Origin: SZUA-521 sp041738285
GTDB taxonomy: Bacteria > Pseudomonadota > Gammaproteobacteria > Pseudomonadales > Azotimanducaceae
DNA: 49,534 nt
Direction of reading: 5' to 3'
Assembly: GCA_041738285.1 (NCBI GenBank)
Contig: JBGSQB010000232.1
Coordinates: 1 to 49,534 of the forward strand
Shown here: positions 31,538 to 39,640 of the stretch, piece after piece
How positions within the stretch are numbered: the stretch's first letter is position 1
How the letters are laid out: each line of letters opens with the position of its first letter
Position numbers and translations under genes: made by a program
Notes under the pieces: generated by a model
What the model saw: the letters and a program-made list of their open reading frames with translations, nothing else
Databases searched by the model: none
Told to the model about the DNA's origin: nothing

Positions 31538-32341
31538 ATGGCTCTGGTCGACTACAAACTGCAGGGACACGTCGCAATCGTCACACTCAATCGGCCGGAT
31601 GCGCGCAATGCGATCAATCCGGAAGTCGCCGTGCGGCTCGCCGATGCATGGCAGAAGGCGCGTGACGACGACAACGTGCGTGTGATCATCGTCACCGGCA
31701 CCGGCAGCGCATTCTGCGCGGGTGCCGATCTCGGCCAGCTGATCCCGATGATGTCCGGCGCGCGCAAGCCCGAGAACGAGTGGGACGAGCGCGTTGCCAA
31801 AGAACCCGGACTCACCTCGCGCGCGCTGCTGCGTAACTTCGACACTGTCAAACCCGTGATCGCCGCGATCAATGGCCACGCCATCGCCGGTGGCATGGAG
31901 ATGGTGCAGGGCACCGACATCCGGGTATCGTGCCCGGAAGCCAAGTTCGGCGTACAGGAAGTGAAGTGGGCGATCTTTCCCGCGGGTGGTTCGACGGTGA
32001 GACTGCCGGCGCAACTGCCGTTCGCCAGGGCGATGGAACTCCTGCTGACCGGTGATCTCATCAGCGCCGACGAAGCCAGGGACATCGGCTTCGTCAACTA
32101 TGTGGTGCCAGCGGATCAGGTGCTGGCCAAGGCCCTGGAAATCGCCGATAAGATTGCCGCCAACGGTCCGCTTGCCGTCAAGGCGATTCGCAAATCCGCC
32201 CGCGCCTGTCTCGGCAAGCCAGAACTCGAGGCACTGAAGATCGAAAGCGAAATATCTGCGCCCATCTTTCAGACCGAGGATGCGCGGGAGGGGCCCAAGG
32301 CGTTCATGGAAAAGCGCAAGCCTTCATACAAGGGACGATGA
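31538..32341 (+). CDS. Enoyl-CoA hydratase/isomerase family protein
   Basis: 267 residues from ATG at 31538, with GAGGAAA five to six bases before it. Crotonase marks are IVTLNRPDARNAINPE, the oxyanion segment GTGSAFCAGADLGQL, and AINGHAIAGGMEMVQGTDIRV. A Glu at the hydratase position (KFGVQEVKWAIFPAGG) is kept, but the second acid is not, so it may be an isomerase or a one-acid hydratase. It acts on CoA thioesters in the cytoplasm. It follows an MFS gene by ten bases and overlaps the next gene as ATGA, forming an operon of four or five genes. Confidence 0.9.
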   Translation: MALVDYKLQGHVAIVTLNRPDARNAINPEVAVRLADAWQKARDDDNVRVIIVTGTGSAFCAGADLGQLIPMMSGARKPENEWDERVAKEPGLTSRALLRNFDTVKPVIAAINGHAIAGGMEMVQGTDIRVSCPEAKFGVQEVKWAIFPAGGSTVRLPAQLPFARAMELLLTGDLISADEARDIGFVNYVVPADQVLAKALEIADKIAANGPLAVKAIRKSARACLGKPELEALKIESEISAPIFQTEDAREGPKAFMEKRKPSYKGR

Positions 32342-32721
32342 GCAAGGAACAGCCCGTGCCAGAGCGTGTCGCGATTCTCGGTGCTTCGGACGACCCAACC
32401 CGGACGGCGTTCGACGCTCTGCATCGTCTGCGCAGTCACGGTCATACCGTGTTGCCAGTGAATCCGCGACTCACGAGAATCGATGACGTGATCGTTGCGC
32501 CGACGCTCGCAGCCGTTCCCCAACCGATCGACACGATCACTGTGTACGTGCGGCCCGCCGTGTCGGAACCGCTGTTCGACGACATCGTCGCCGCACGGCC
32601 GCGTCGTGTCATCTTCAACCCAGGCAGCGAATCCGATTCCTTGCGATCCCGCCTCGAGGCAGCGAATATCACCGTACAGTGGGAGTGCACGTTGGTGCTG
32701 TTGAGGACAGGTCGCTTCTGA
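32338..32721 (+). CDS. CoA-binding domain protein (YccU-like)
   Basis: 127 residues. RVAILGASDDPTRTAFDALHRLRSHGHTVLPVNPR is the nucleotide-binding Rossmann turn of the CoA_binding_2 family; IDTITVYVRPAVSEPLFDDIVAARPRRVIFNPGSE continues it. YccU-type proteins bind CoA or acyl-CoA, with unknown activity. The ATG overlaps the hydratase stop by four bases (ATGA), so coupling to acyl-CoA metabolism is strong by position. It is a compact domain with no membrane segment. Confidence 0.87.
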   Translation: MSKEQPVPERVAILGASDDPTRTAFDALHRLRSHGHTVLPVNPRLTRIDDVIVAPTLAAVPQPIDTITVYVRPAVSEPLFDDIVAARPRRVIFNPGSESDSLRSRLEAANITVQWECTLVLLRTGRF

Positions 32722-32731
32722 TCCACCGCCC

Positions 32732-33115
32732 ATGCCGCCAATTTCGTATCGCTACGACAGTCGACGGAATCTGATCCGCACTCACTGCGAAGGGTTCGTC
32801 TCGCTTGCCGATACCGTCGACCACTTCAGTGACCTGTTGAACGACGTGACAGTCGGCATCCACGCGAACCTGCTGCTCGATCTTCGCAACCAGACCTCGG
32901 TGCCGATGATCGATCAACTCGCGATCGTTACCGAAGCCATGGAACGAATCGCCCTCGAATTGCGCTTCAGCCGCTGCGCTGTGCTCGCCGATTGCGAGCG
33001 CGTTTATGGACTCGCGCGGATGTTTCAGGCGATGGCAGGCAAGATGTTCCAGGCGATCGAGGTGTTCGCCGACGCAACGATTGCGGAGTCGTGGCTCGCC
33101 TCAACCGACCGCTGA
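32732..33115 (+). CDS. SpoIIAA/STAS-like small protein
   Basis: 127 residues, ten bases after the CoA-binding gene. The alternating pattern ISYRYDSRRNLIRTHCEGFVSLADTVDHF, ANLLLDLRNQTSV, RCAVLADCERVYGLARMFQAMA and QAIEVFADATIAESWL resembles SpoIIAA-like domains, which bind lipids or act as sulfate-transporter/anti-sigma-antagonist-type modules. No catalytic motif is seen. I infer the family from the strand and helix layout only, and another small alpha/beta domain is possible. It is the last gene of the operon and converges on the TonB receptor gene 15 bases further. Confidence 0.6.
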   Translation: MPPISYRYDSRRNLIRTHCEGFVSLADTVDHFSDLLNDVTVGIHANLLLDLRNQTSVPMIDQLAIVTEAMERIALELRFSRCAVLADCERVYGLARMFQAMAGKMFQAIEVFADATIAESWLASTDR

Positions 33116-33130
33116 TCAGGGACGGTTTAC

Positions 33131-35191
33131 TTAGAGCTTCCAATGCACCGTTGCGCCGTAACGGCGCGGCTCACCGAACTGCGTGTAGGTTCGTGGTTCG
33201 TAGTCGATGCGGGGATCGTTACCAAAATGGTATCCGCGCACCTCGTAGGTCGCATCGCTTAAGTTCCGGCCCCACAGACTCACGGCCCAATGCTTGGCAT
33301 CGAAGCCCATTGAAAGATGGAGCAGTCGATAGTCCGACGATTGATCATCGTGACTGTCGGAAAAATAGAACGCGTCCTTGCCTTCCAGTTCAGCGCGCAG
33401 GAAGAACCCGCGCTCCGACTCGAACTCGACGCCTGTGTAGAACTGATAGGCCGGCGCATGAGTCTGGTCACGTCCATCGAGCCGTCGACCTTCGCCATTG
33501 ACGAAGTCGTTGTACTGCGTATCGAGTAGACCGAGGCTTCCGAACAGCGTCACCTGCGCGAGGCGCCACTCGAACTCGCCTTCCAGACCGTAGTTGCGGC
33601 CTTCCGCGGCGTTGCCGGTAAACTCGATGAACTGCGACGAGCCGTCTGGCCGCACGCGCACCACCGAAGTCGCAAGCTGCATGTCTTCGCGCCACATGTA
33701 GAACAACGCCGCGCGGGTCGTCAGCGTGTCATCTAGCCAACTGCCTTTCACCCCGGTTTCCAGGTTGTACAGGATTTCCGGGTCGTAGCTGCGCAGGTCG
33801 GCTGGCAGGCTCGCATCGGCATTGAAGCCGCCGGCCTTGTAGCCCCGGGCGAGACTCAGGTAGATGAGCGTATCGCTGCCGATGAGACGATCGATCGCGA
33901 TACGCCCGCCCCACAAGTCGTCGCGCGGATCGAACTGCGCCCCATCGACATCGCGATAGTCGGCGTCGTGACGCTCGACTCGCAGTCCCACGGTCAGTGT
34001 ATTGGCCGCGCCAAACAGCGTTTCGGTCTGCCCGAACAGCGCGATCCGCCTCATGTCGAAATCGCTGCGGAACTCATCGCTGCGAAACGTGTAGTGTCGA
34101 TCCAGGCGCTCATCCTGATTCAGCGCATAGACGCCAGTGACCCACTCCGTGCTGTCGCCGAATAGACGACCGTCCGGATTGGACACCAGCCGCAACTCGG
34201 CAGTCGTCGTCTGTCGGTCGCGCAGATACAGGTCGGTCGACTGGTATTCGAACGGATGAAATCCCACGTAGCTCCAATCCTCGTCATAGCCGTAGGCGAT
34301 GTCGGACTCGGCGTACGCAAGCGTCGTTTCCACGGCAAACCGTTCGAACCCGCCGTATACGGCATGGGCGCTGCCGAAGCGTGTGTCCTGGGTGTCACGG
34401 CCGGGTTCATCCGACCGCGTGTCGCGTGAGTTGTCGAGAGAGAACGCATCGTAGCCGTTGTCGATGTCGACGCGGCCCGCCATGACGTTTACGGTCGTGT
34501 CCGCGTTCGGCGCGTATCTCAATTTGCCGCGCACGGTCGTCTCATCGAAGTCGTTCGTGTCGTCGCGGCCAAGGTAGTCGTTATCGACGTAGCCGTCGCC
34601 GGCGTAGCGCTGAATCGACAAGCGGCCGCCCAACGTGTCGGTGAGCGGTCCTGACGCCCGCATACCGGTCGAGTACGTACCGTAGTTCGCTGCTTCCAGA
34701 TCGATCGCCGCCTGCGCCGCATCGCCCGGGTCCGCCGTTGTGATGTTGATCAACCCCGCGAGCGCGTTGGCGCCATAGAGGGTTCCCTGCGGGCCGCGGA
34801 ACACTTCGACCTGCTCGGCATCGTAGAGCGTGGTCACAGCACCGATGCCGCTGAAGTCCACATGGTCGATGATGATGCCGACCGAAGCGTTGAGTGGTTC
34901 GATGAACTGGCCTGTCTCGCCAATGCCGCGGATCTGCAGGTAGCGACCGCGCGATGCGCCAGCCGCGTAGTTCACGTTCGGCGCGATGCCCAAGAGGTTT
35001 TCCAGGTGCTGGGCGTTACGCCGCTCGATTACATCTGCGCCGATCACGGTGAGGCTCGACGGCAGTTCGTCGATGCCGGCCGGCCGCAATTCTCCTCGCA
35101 CCACGATCTCTTCGATTGGCGTCGCAGCCGCAGCCTGCAGGCACACCGTGAGTGCAAGGCTCGAAAGGAGGGTGAGGCGGGACAATGTCAT
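33131..35191 (-). CDS. TonB-dependent outer-membrane receptor, predicted thiamin transporter
   Basis: 686 residues. A signal peptide (about 1-23, ending AAA) is followed by a TonB box EEIVVRG. The plug domain has LPSSLTVIGADVIERR, LQIRGIGETGQF, and VEVFRGPQGTLYGANALAGLINI, a clear TBDR pattern. The rest is a 22-strand barrel ending in GATVHWKL at the C-terminus, with strand patterns typical of porin-like barrels. It would import a substrate across the outer membrane using TonB. A TPP riboswitch lies in its leader, so the substrate is probably thiamin or a precursor. The gene is alone on its strand, with the synthetase gene upstream reading in the same direction. Confidence 0.92.
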   Translation of the reverse strand: MTLSRLTLLSSLALTVCLQAAAATPIEEIVVRGELRPAGIDELPSSLTVIGADVIERRNAQHLENLLGIAPNVNYAAGASRGRYLQIRGIGETGQFIEPLNASVGIIIDHVDFSGIGAVTTLYDAEQVEVFRGPQGTLYGANALAGLINITTADPGDAAQAAIDLEAANYGTYSTGMRASGPLTDTLGGRLSIQRYAGDGYVDNDYLGRDDTNDFDETTVRGKLRYAPNADTTVNVMAGRVDIDNGYDAFSLDNSRDTRSDEPGRDTQDTRFGSAHAVYGGFERFAVETTLAYAESDIAYGYDEDWSYVGFHPFEYQSTDLYLRDRQTTTAELRLVSNPDGRLFGDSTEWVTGVYALNQDERLDRHYTFRSDEFRSDFDMRRIALFGQTETLFGAANTLTVGLRVERHDADYRDVDGAQFDPRDDLWGGRIAIDRLIGSDTLIYLSLARGYKAGGFNADASLPADLRSYDPEILYNLETGVKGSWLDDTLTTRAALFYMWREDMQLATSVVRVRPDGSSQFIEFTGNAAEGRNYGLEGEFEWRLAQVTLFGSLGLLDTQYNDFVNGEGRRLDGRDQTHAPAYQFYTGVEFESERGFFLRAELEGKDAFYFSDSHDDQSSDYRLLHLSMGFDAKHWAVSLWGRNLSDATYEVRGYHFGNDPRIDYEPRTYTQFGEPRRYGATVHWKL

Positions 35192-35198
35192 GGCGCTG

Positions 35199-35218
35199 CT
35201 CCGGATCGATTCATCCGG
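35199..35218 (-). promoter_or_regulatory. Hairpin masking the receptor ribosome site
   Basis: CCGGAT-GAATCG-ATCCGG (35201-35218) forms a perfect six-base-pair stem whose 3' arm includes the first two bases of the GGAG ribosome site (35199-35202), seven bases before the ATG. Such a stem fits translational control by the riboswitch just upstream. Confidence 0.6.
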
Positions 35219-35248
35219 AATACGCGCGAAGAAGGATGCGGGCCGATT

Positions 35249-35340
35249 GCACCTATTCCTACGCCGGTATGATCCGGATCAGGTTCAAGGGTCCATCGCG
35301 CATGCGATGTCTCAGGCCCGTTGGCCTCCCCTTAGGTCAA
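35249..35340 (-). promoter_or_regulatory. TPP riboswitch (THI element)
   Basis: On the minus strand the leader reads CTAAGGGGAGGCC, then GGGCCTGAGA, a helix around GCATGC, GGACCCTTGAACCTGATC and CGGATCATACCGGCGTAGG. These are the conserved blocks of the thiamin pyrophosphate aptamer: the CUGAGA bulge (35309-35314) and the ACCUGAUCNGGAUNAUNCCNGCGUAGG core (35257-35284). The TonB receptor ATG follows about 60 bases later. Confidence 0.93.
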
Positions 35341-35402
35341 GCGCGAGTGTGCACCGTCATGCGCATCGGACGCAACTGTCCATCCACAGACGGGCAGGCT
35401 CA

Positions 35403-37055
35403 TCAGCCGGTCTTGTCGCGAAGGTCCGGCAGTTTGTAACCCTTCGCATCGAGTTGGGCACGCACGGTCTTCTTATCCATCTTGCCGGTGCTCGTGTGCG
35501 GAATGCTGTCGACGAACAGCACTTCGTCCGGCAACTGCCACTTGGCGAACTTGGTCGCACAGTGATCGAGGATCGCCTTGGCCCCGATATCCGAACCGGG
35601 CGTACGAATCACGAGGGCCACCGGGCGCTCATCCCAGCGCGGATGCGGCTGGGCCACGACGCACGCCTGCGTGACACCGGCCATTGCGACAATGTGGTTT
35701 TCCAGGTCGACGGACGAGATCCATTCACCGCCGCTCTTCACCAGGTCCTTGGAACGATCACTGATGATGAGGTACTCCTGCGGATCGATCATCCCGACGT
35801 CGCCGGTGATCAGCCAGCCATCGTGGAACTTGTCTGGCTGCGGGTTGTGGTAGTACTCGCGGCAGATCCAGGGGCCCCGAATCAGGATCTCGCCGACGGT
35901 CTTGCCGTCGTGCGGCAACTTCTTGAAGTTCTCATCGAAGATGCCGATCTCGATGCCGGGGATGATCTGTCCGGCCTTGGCGACGTTGGCGAATTTCTCG
36001 TCCTCGGAGAGCATCAAGTGCGAGCGTTTGGCAACGCGTCGCGACATCGTGGCGAGTGGACTCGTTTCGGTCATTCCCCAGCCCTGAATCATCTCGACGC
36101 CGAGTTCGTCCCAGAACCAGCGGATCAGAGACGGTGGCGGCGCGGAGCCGCCGCAGGTCAAGCGTGACAATTTCGACAGGTCGTACTTACCGGGGTTTCT
36201 CTCCACGACACCCTTCACGCCCTGCCAGATGGTGGGTACGCCAGCCGAGATGGTCACGCCTTCGCTCGCCATCAGTGCGACCAGCTTTTCCGTGTCCATG
36301 TATCGGCTCGGCATCACCTGCTTCATGCCGAGCATGGTGGCGGTCCATGGCAGACCCCAGCCCATGGCATGGAACATTGGCACGATGCCGCACAGCGTAT
36401 CCGCCGAGGATAGGCCCATCGAATCGGTCAATCCCTGGGCCATGGTGTGCAGATACTGCGCCCGGTGTTCGTATTCGACACCCTTGGGATTGCCCGTCGT
36501 GCCGCTGGTGTAGCACAACCCGAGCGGTGAGCACTCGTCGATCTCCGGCCACTCATACGTGGTCGGCTTACCGGCTATGAACGCTTCGTAGTCGACCGGA
36601 TTCGGCAGTGTCGTCTTCCAGTTCTCGAAGCCTTCTTCGGTCGCCACCACGATCCGTTCCACGCTCGGCATGCGGCCTTTGAGCTTTTCGAGCAGCGGCA
36701 GCGCGTCAGAGTCGACGATGATGATGCGATCTTTGGCGTGGCCGATGATGTACTCGAGATCGGTGTCCGACAGCCGCAGATTCAGTGTGTGCAGCACAGC
36801 GCCCATACCAGCGGTGGCATGGTACGCCTCGAGGTGACGCGAACCGTTCCACATGAATGTGCCGACGCGATCACCGACCTCGATGCCGACACCCGCGAGA
36901 GCATGAGCAAGCTGACACGCACGCTTACGCGTCGCCTCTAACGTCTGCCGCCGCGTGCCACTGGCTGTAGCCGTCACCACTTCTTCGTTCGGCGCGACGC
37001 GCGCGCCGCGGTCGAGCAGTCGATGCATCAAGAGCGGCGTGTGCTGCATGCCCAT
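35403..37055 (-). CDS. Acyl-CoA synthetase (AMP-forming), AlkK-like
   Basis: 550 residues. The adenylation motif is CYTSGTTGNPKGVEY; the later motifs are GWGMTETSP, ITGDVGMIDPQEY, DRSKDLVKSGGEWISSVDLEN and PHTSTGKMDKK with the catalytic Lys. The layout and the N-terminus MGMQHTPLLMHRLLDRGARVAPNEEVV resemble medium- to long-chain fatty acid:CoA ligases of the AlkK type. It activates free fatty acids with ATP to the acyl-CoA before beta-oxidation. The start has GGGAGAACC upstream. It is divergent from the permease gene and lies just ahead of the riboswitch-controlled receptor in the same direction. Confidence 0.93.
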   Translation of the reverse strand: MGMQHTPLLMHRLLDRGARVAPNEEVVTATASGTRRQTLEATRKRACQLAHALAGVGIEVGDRVGTFMWNGSRHLEAYHATAGMGAVLHTLNLRLSDTDLEYIIGHAKDRIIIVDSDALPLLEKLKGRMPSVERIVVATEEGFENWKTTLPNPVDYEAFIAGKPTTYEWPEIDECSPLGLCYTSGTTGNPKGVEYEHRAQYLHTMAQGLTDSMGLSSADTLCGIVPMFHAMGWGLPWTATMLGMKQVMPSRYMDTEKLVALMASEGVTISAGVPTIWQGVKGVVERNPGKYDLSKLSRLTCGGSAPPPSLIRWFWDELGVEMIQGWGMTETSPLATMSRRVAKRSHLMLSEDEKFANVAKAGQIIPGIEIGIFDENFKKLPHDGKTVGEILIRGPWICREYYHNPQPDKFHDGWLITGDVGMIDPQEYLIISDRSKDLVKSGGEWISSVDLENHIVAMAGVTQACVVAQPHPRWDERPVALVIRTPGSDIGAKAILDHCATKFAKWQLPDEVLFVDSIPHTSTGKMDKKTVRAQLDAKGYKLPDLRDKTG

Positions 37056-37213
37056 GGAGGTTCTCCCTTTTCAGTTCGAATAACGCAGTGGATGTTACCC
37101 GGCGTCGGCGCGTTGGCAAATTCCATTCCCCAACGACGGATGCAGAGGGGACTCGGCTGGCCTCCTTACCGTGGTGGCCCTACACTGACCGCGTCGCACA
37201 CCCTGGTATCGCC

Positions 37214-38590
37214 ATGAGCGTACTACGCCGCAAACCGGTCGTTGCCCATGATCATGGCGGTGCGCGTCTGCACGCGGTTCTCGGACCCTGGGACCTCACC
37301 CTGCTGGGGATTGGCTGCATCATCGGCGCCGGGGTGTTCGTGCTGACCGGCATCACCGCCGCCAATCATGCAGGTCCCGCGGTTGCGTTGTCCTTTGCCG
37401 TAGCCGCGGTCGCCTGCACCCTGACTGCACTGGCCTACGCCGAACTTGCCGCGATGATGGGTGGTGCTGGCGGCGCCTATGGCTACAGCTATGCCGCGTT
37501 CGGTGAATTGCCCGCGTGGCTGGTGGGCTGGAACCTCCTGCTCGAGTACGCGCTCGCGGTGTCCGCGGTTGCGGTCGGCTGGTCCGGCTACGTCAACGAC
37601 GCACTCATTGGAGCAGGTCTTGCGCTGCCACCAGAGCTGATCGCACCACCAGCGGCGGGTGGCATCGTCAATCTGCCGGCGGTGCTGATCATCGCCGTGC
37701 TCGGCATCGTACTCGCCGCCGGCGTGCAAGGCAGCGCCCGTTTCAATGCGCTGATCGTCGCCATCAAGGTGACGGTGATCGTGATCTTTCTGGTCGCGGC
37801 CGCCGGCAAGGTGGATCCCACGAACTGGGTGCCATTCATGCCGTTTGGCTGGGGCGGCGTGATGACGGGCGCTGCGCTCATATTCTTCGCATACATCGGA
37901 TTCGATGCGGTTGCCACCGCAGCCGAAGAGGCGCGCAATCCACAGCGCGACATGCCAATCGGCATCATCGCATCGCTCGTCATCTGCACGATCATGTACG
38001 TGCTGGTCGGGCTCGGAGTTACAGGCCTCGTTCATTACAGCGAACTCAACGTCCCGTCCCCCGTCGCATCGGCCATGCTTGCAGCCGGCTATAAGTGGGC
38101 GGCCATCGTGGTGGCCGTGGGCGCGATCGCAGGTCTCACCTCGGTGATGCTCGTGTGCTACTACGCCCAGACGCGCGTGTTGTTCGCGATGGCGCGCGAT
38201 GGCTTGATTCCCGACGCGATGGCCAAGGTACACGAGCGCCGCCGCACACCGACGCGCCTGATCGTCATGTCTGGCTTCGTCATGGCGGCAGTGGCCGGGC
38301 TCGTACCCCTCGAACAGATCGCGCAATTGGTGAACATCGGTACCTTGTCGGCGTTCGCTTTCGTTTGTGCTGGGGTATTGGTGTTGCGCTACACGCATCC
38401 GGAGATGAAGCGGCCATTCCGCACGCCGGGGGCACCTGTAACGACGACCCTTGGCGTACTCGCCTGTATCTATCTGATGATCAATCTGCCCGGCACCACG
38501 TGGATGCGCTTCGCGGTGTGGATCGTGGTGGGCCTGCTCATCTACTTCCTGTACTCGCGACGCGCCAGTCGCCTTGCGGCCGTCGCATAG
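37214..38590 (+). CDS. APC-family amino acid permease
   Basis: 458 residues from MSVLRRKPV at 37214. After a short cytoplasmic stretch, about twelve membrane segments follow. LLGIGCIIGAGVFVLTGI is the helix-1 substrate-binding motif of the APC superfamily; FFAYIGFDAVATAAEEARNPQRDMPIGI is the helix-6 and consensus amphipathic region of cationic amino acid transporters (CAT/YfnA type). It imports an amino acid with protons; cationic or small neutral substrates are most likely. The longer frame from 37088 lacks a ribosome site. The thioesterase gene starts 11 bases after its stop. Confidence 0.92.
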   Translation: MSVLRRKPVVAHDHGGARLHAVLGPWDLTLLGIGCIIGAGVFVLTGITAANHAGPAVALSFAVAAVACTLTALAYAELAAMMGGAGGAYGYSYAAFGELPAWLVGWNLLLEYALAVSAVAVGWSGYVNDALIGAGLALPPELIAPPAAGGIVNLPAVLIIAVLGIVLAAGVQGSARFNALIVAIKVTVIVIFLVAAAGKVDPTNWVPFMPFGWGGVMTGAALIFFAYIGFDAVATAAEEARNPQRDMPIGIIASLVICTIMYVLVGLGVTGLVHYSELNVPSPVASAMLAAGYKWAAIVVAVGAIAGLTSVMLVCYYAQTRVLFAMARDGLIPDAMAKVHERRRTPTRLIVMSGFVMAAVAGLVPLEQIAQLVNIGTLSAFAFVCAGVLVLRYTHPEMKRPFRTPGAPVTTTLGVLACIYLMINLPGTTWMRFAVWIVVGLLIYFLYSRRASRLAAVA

Positions 38591-38601
38591 GCAGCCGCAT
38601 A

Positions 38602-39036
38602 GTGGCCAACCAAGACATGGCCGGACACCTCGAAGAGACGCCGCACGCGGCGGCCCTCGGCATGAAGGTCGAGCGATGGGGTGAGCAGAAGTGCACGCTG
38701 CGCGTGCCGTACGCAGAACATCTCGTGGGCGATCCCGACACCGGCGTCATCCACGGCGGCGTCATCACCGCACTACTCGACAACGCATCCGGCATGTCCG
38801 TGCGCAGTGACGAAAGCTCAGCTGAGCGCGTCAGCATGGCGACCCTCGATCTGCGCATCGACTACATGCGACCCGCCGCGCCCGGCAAGGACCTGTTGGC
38901 CGATGCGCACTGCTACCGCATCACAACGAACGTTGCCTTCGTCCGCGCGGTCGCCTACCAGGACGATCCTGCCGATCCGATCGCAACGTCGGTTGCGACG
39001 TTCATGCTCGGCACTGCGAGTGCGCCACGGCTATGA
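38602..39036 (+). CDS. PaaI-family hotdog thioesterase, first of pair
   Basis: 144 residues from a GTG at 38602; an ATG at 38617 is a good alternative, and neither has a clear ribosome site. The hotdog motif HGGVITALLDNASG carries the catalytic Asp of the HGGxxxxxxD pattern, and AERVSMATLDLRIDYMRPAAPGK is the following strand. PaaI-type enzymes hydrolyse CoA thioesters in the cytoplasm, often to free CoA trapped on dead-end aryl or acyl groups. The frame is open far upstream across the permease gene but that is a shadow. Its stop overlaps the second thioesterase start as ATGA. Confidence 0.87.
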   Translation: MANQDMAGHLEETPHAAALGMKVERWGEQKCTLRVPYAEHLVGDPDTGVIHGGVITALLDNASGMSVRSDESSAERVSMATLDLRIDYMRPAAPGKDLLADAHCYRITTNVAFVRAVAYQDDPADPIATSVATFMLGTASAPRL

Positions 39037-39470
39037 AGCTGCTGGTCGAAATGCGCAACACCGGCCGCGCCCAGGACATGCAGGCACTGCTCGCAAGCAT
39101 TCCCTACGCGCGCTTTCTCGGTGTCAGCGCGGTGCGCATGGGTAACGAGATAACGACCGTGCTGCCGTTTCGCGACCACCTGGTCGGCAATCCGATGCTG
39201 CCGGCGATTCACGGCGGCGTGATCGGCGCGTTTCTCGAGATGACGGCGACGGTACAGCTGCTGTTCGACAATCAGTGTGAACGGCTGCCAAAGACGATCG
39301 ACATCTCCATCGACTACCTGCGCTCCGGCCGGCCGGTGGAAACCTACGGTCGCGCCATCGTCACCCGTCACGGCCGCCGCGTCGCCAACGTGCGCACCGA
39401 GATCTGGCAGGAAGAGCGCGGCAAGCCAATCGCCGCCGCGCATGGTCACTACCTGCTGACGCCGCTGTAA
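39033..39470 (+). CDS. PaaI-family hotdog thioesterase, second of pair
   Basis: 145 residues, starting inside the stop of the first thioesterase (ATGA). The active-site helix reads HGGVIGAFLEMTATVQ with Glu where the first copy has Asp. RLPKTIDISIDYLRSGRPVETYGRAIVTRHGRRVANVRTEI continues the hotdog strands. The two proteins are related at domain level but not close copies, so they may form a heteromer or serve different chain lengths. The stop codon is followed immediately by the palindromic element at 39471, which could stabilise or terminate the transcript. Confidence 0.88.
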   Translation: MKLLVEMRNTGRAQDMQALLASIPYARFLGVSAVRMGNEITTVLPFRDHLVGNPMLPAIHGGVIGAFLEMTATVQLLFDNQCERLPKTIDISIDYLRSGRPVETYGRAIVTRHGRRVANVRTEIWQEERGKPIAAAHGHYLLTPL

Positions 39471-39629
39471 GAAATTGGGGACAGAGAAATAGGGGACAGT
39501 TGACCTATTTCGCCCTCCTGCCTCGCAATGTCAGGTCGCTCGATCGAAACAGGTCAACTGTCCCCTATTTCTCTGTCCCCAATTTCTGCGCCACTGAACC
39601 TGAACAAGTAAACTGTCCCTTTGTTCAGG
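39471..39629. repeat. Second palindromic REP/MITE-like element
   Basis: A 42-base arm (39471-39512) is matched in reverse by 39545-39586 with two or three mismatches, around a 32-base loop. The core GGGGACAGTTGACCTA is shared with the element at 20165-20250, and CTGTCCCTTTGTTCAGG (39613-39629) is the reverse of 20133-20149. The element lies between a thioesterase stop and an acyl-CoA synthetase start. It contains no gene. Confidence 0.85.
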
Positions 39630-39640
39630 AACGTGGGTCC

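Noticed and set aside
30121..31685. Second plus-strand frame (533 codons, from 30084) as a gene
   Set aside because: It overlaps the MFS transporter gene in another frame and shows no hydrophobic or domain pattern.
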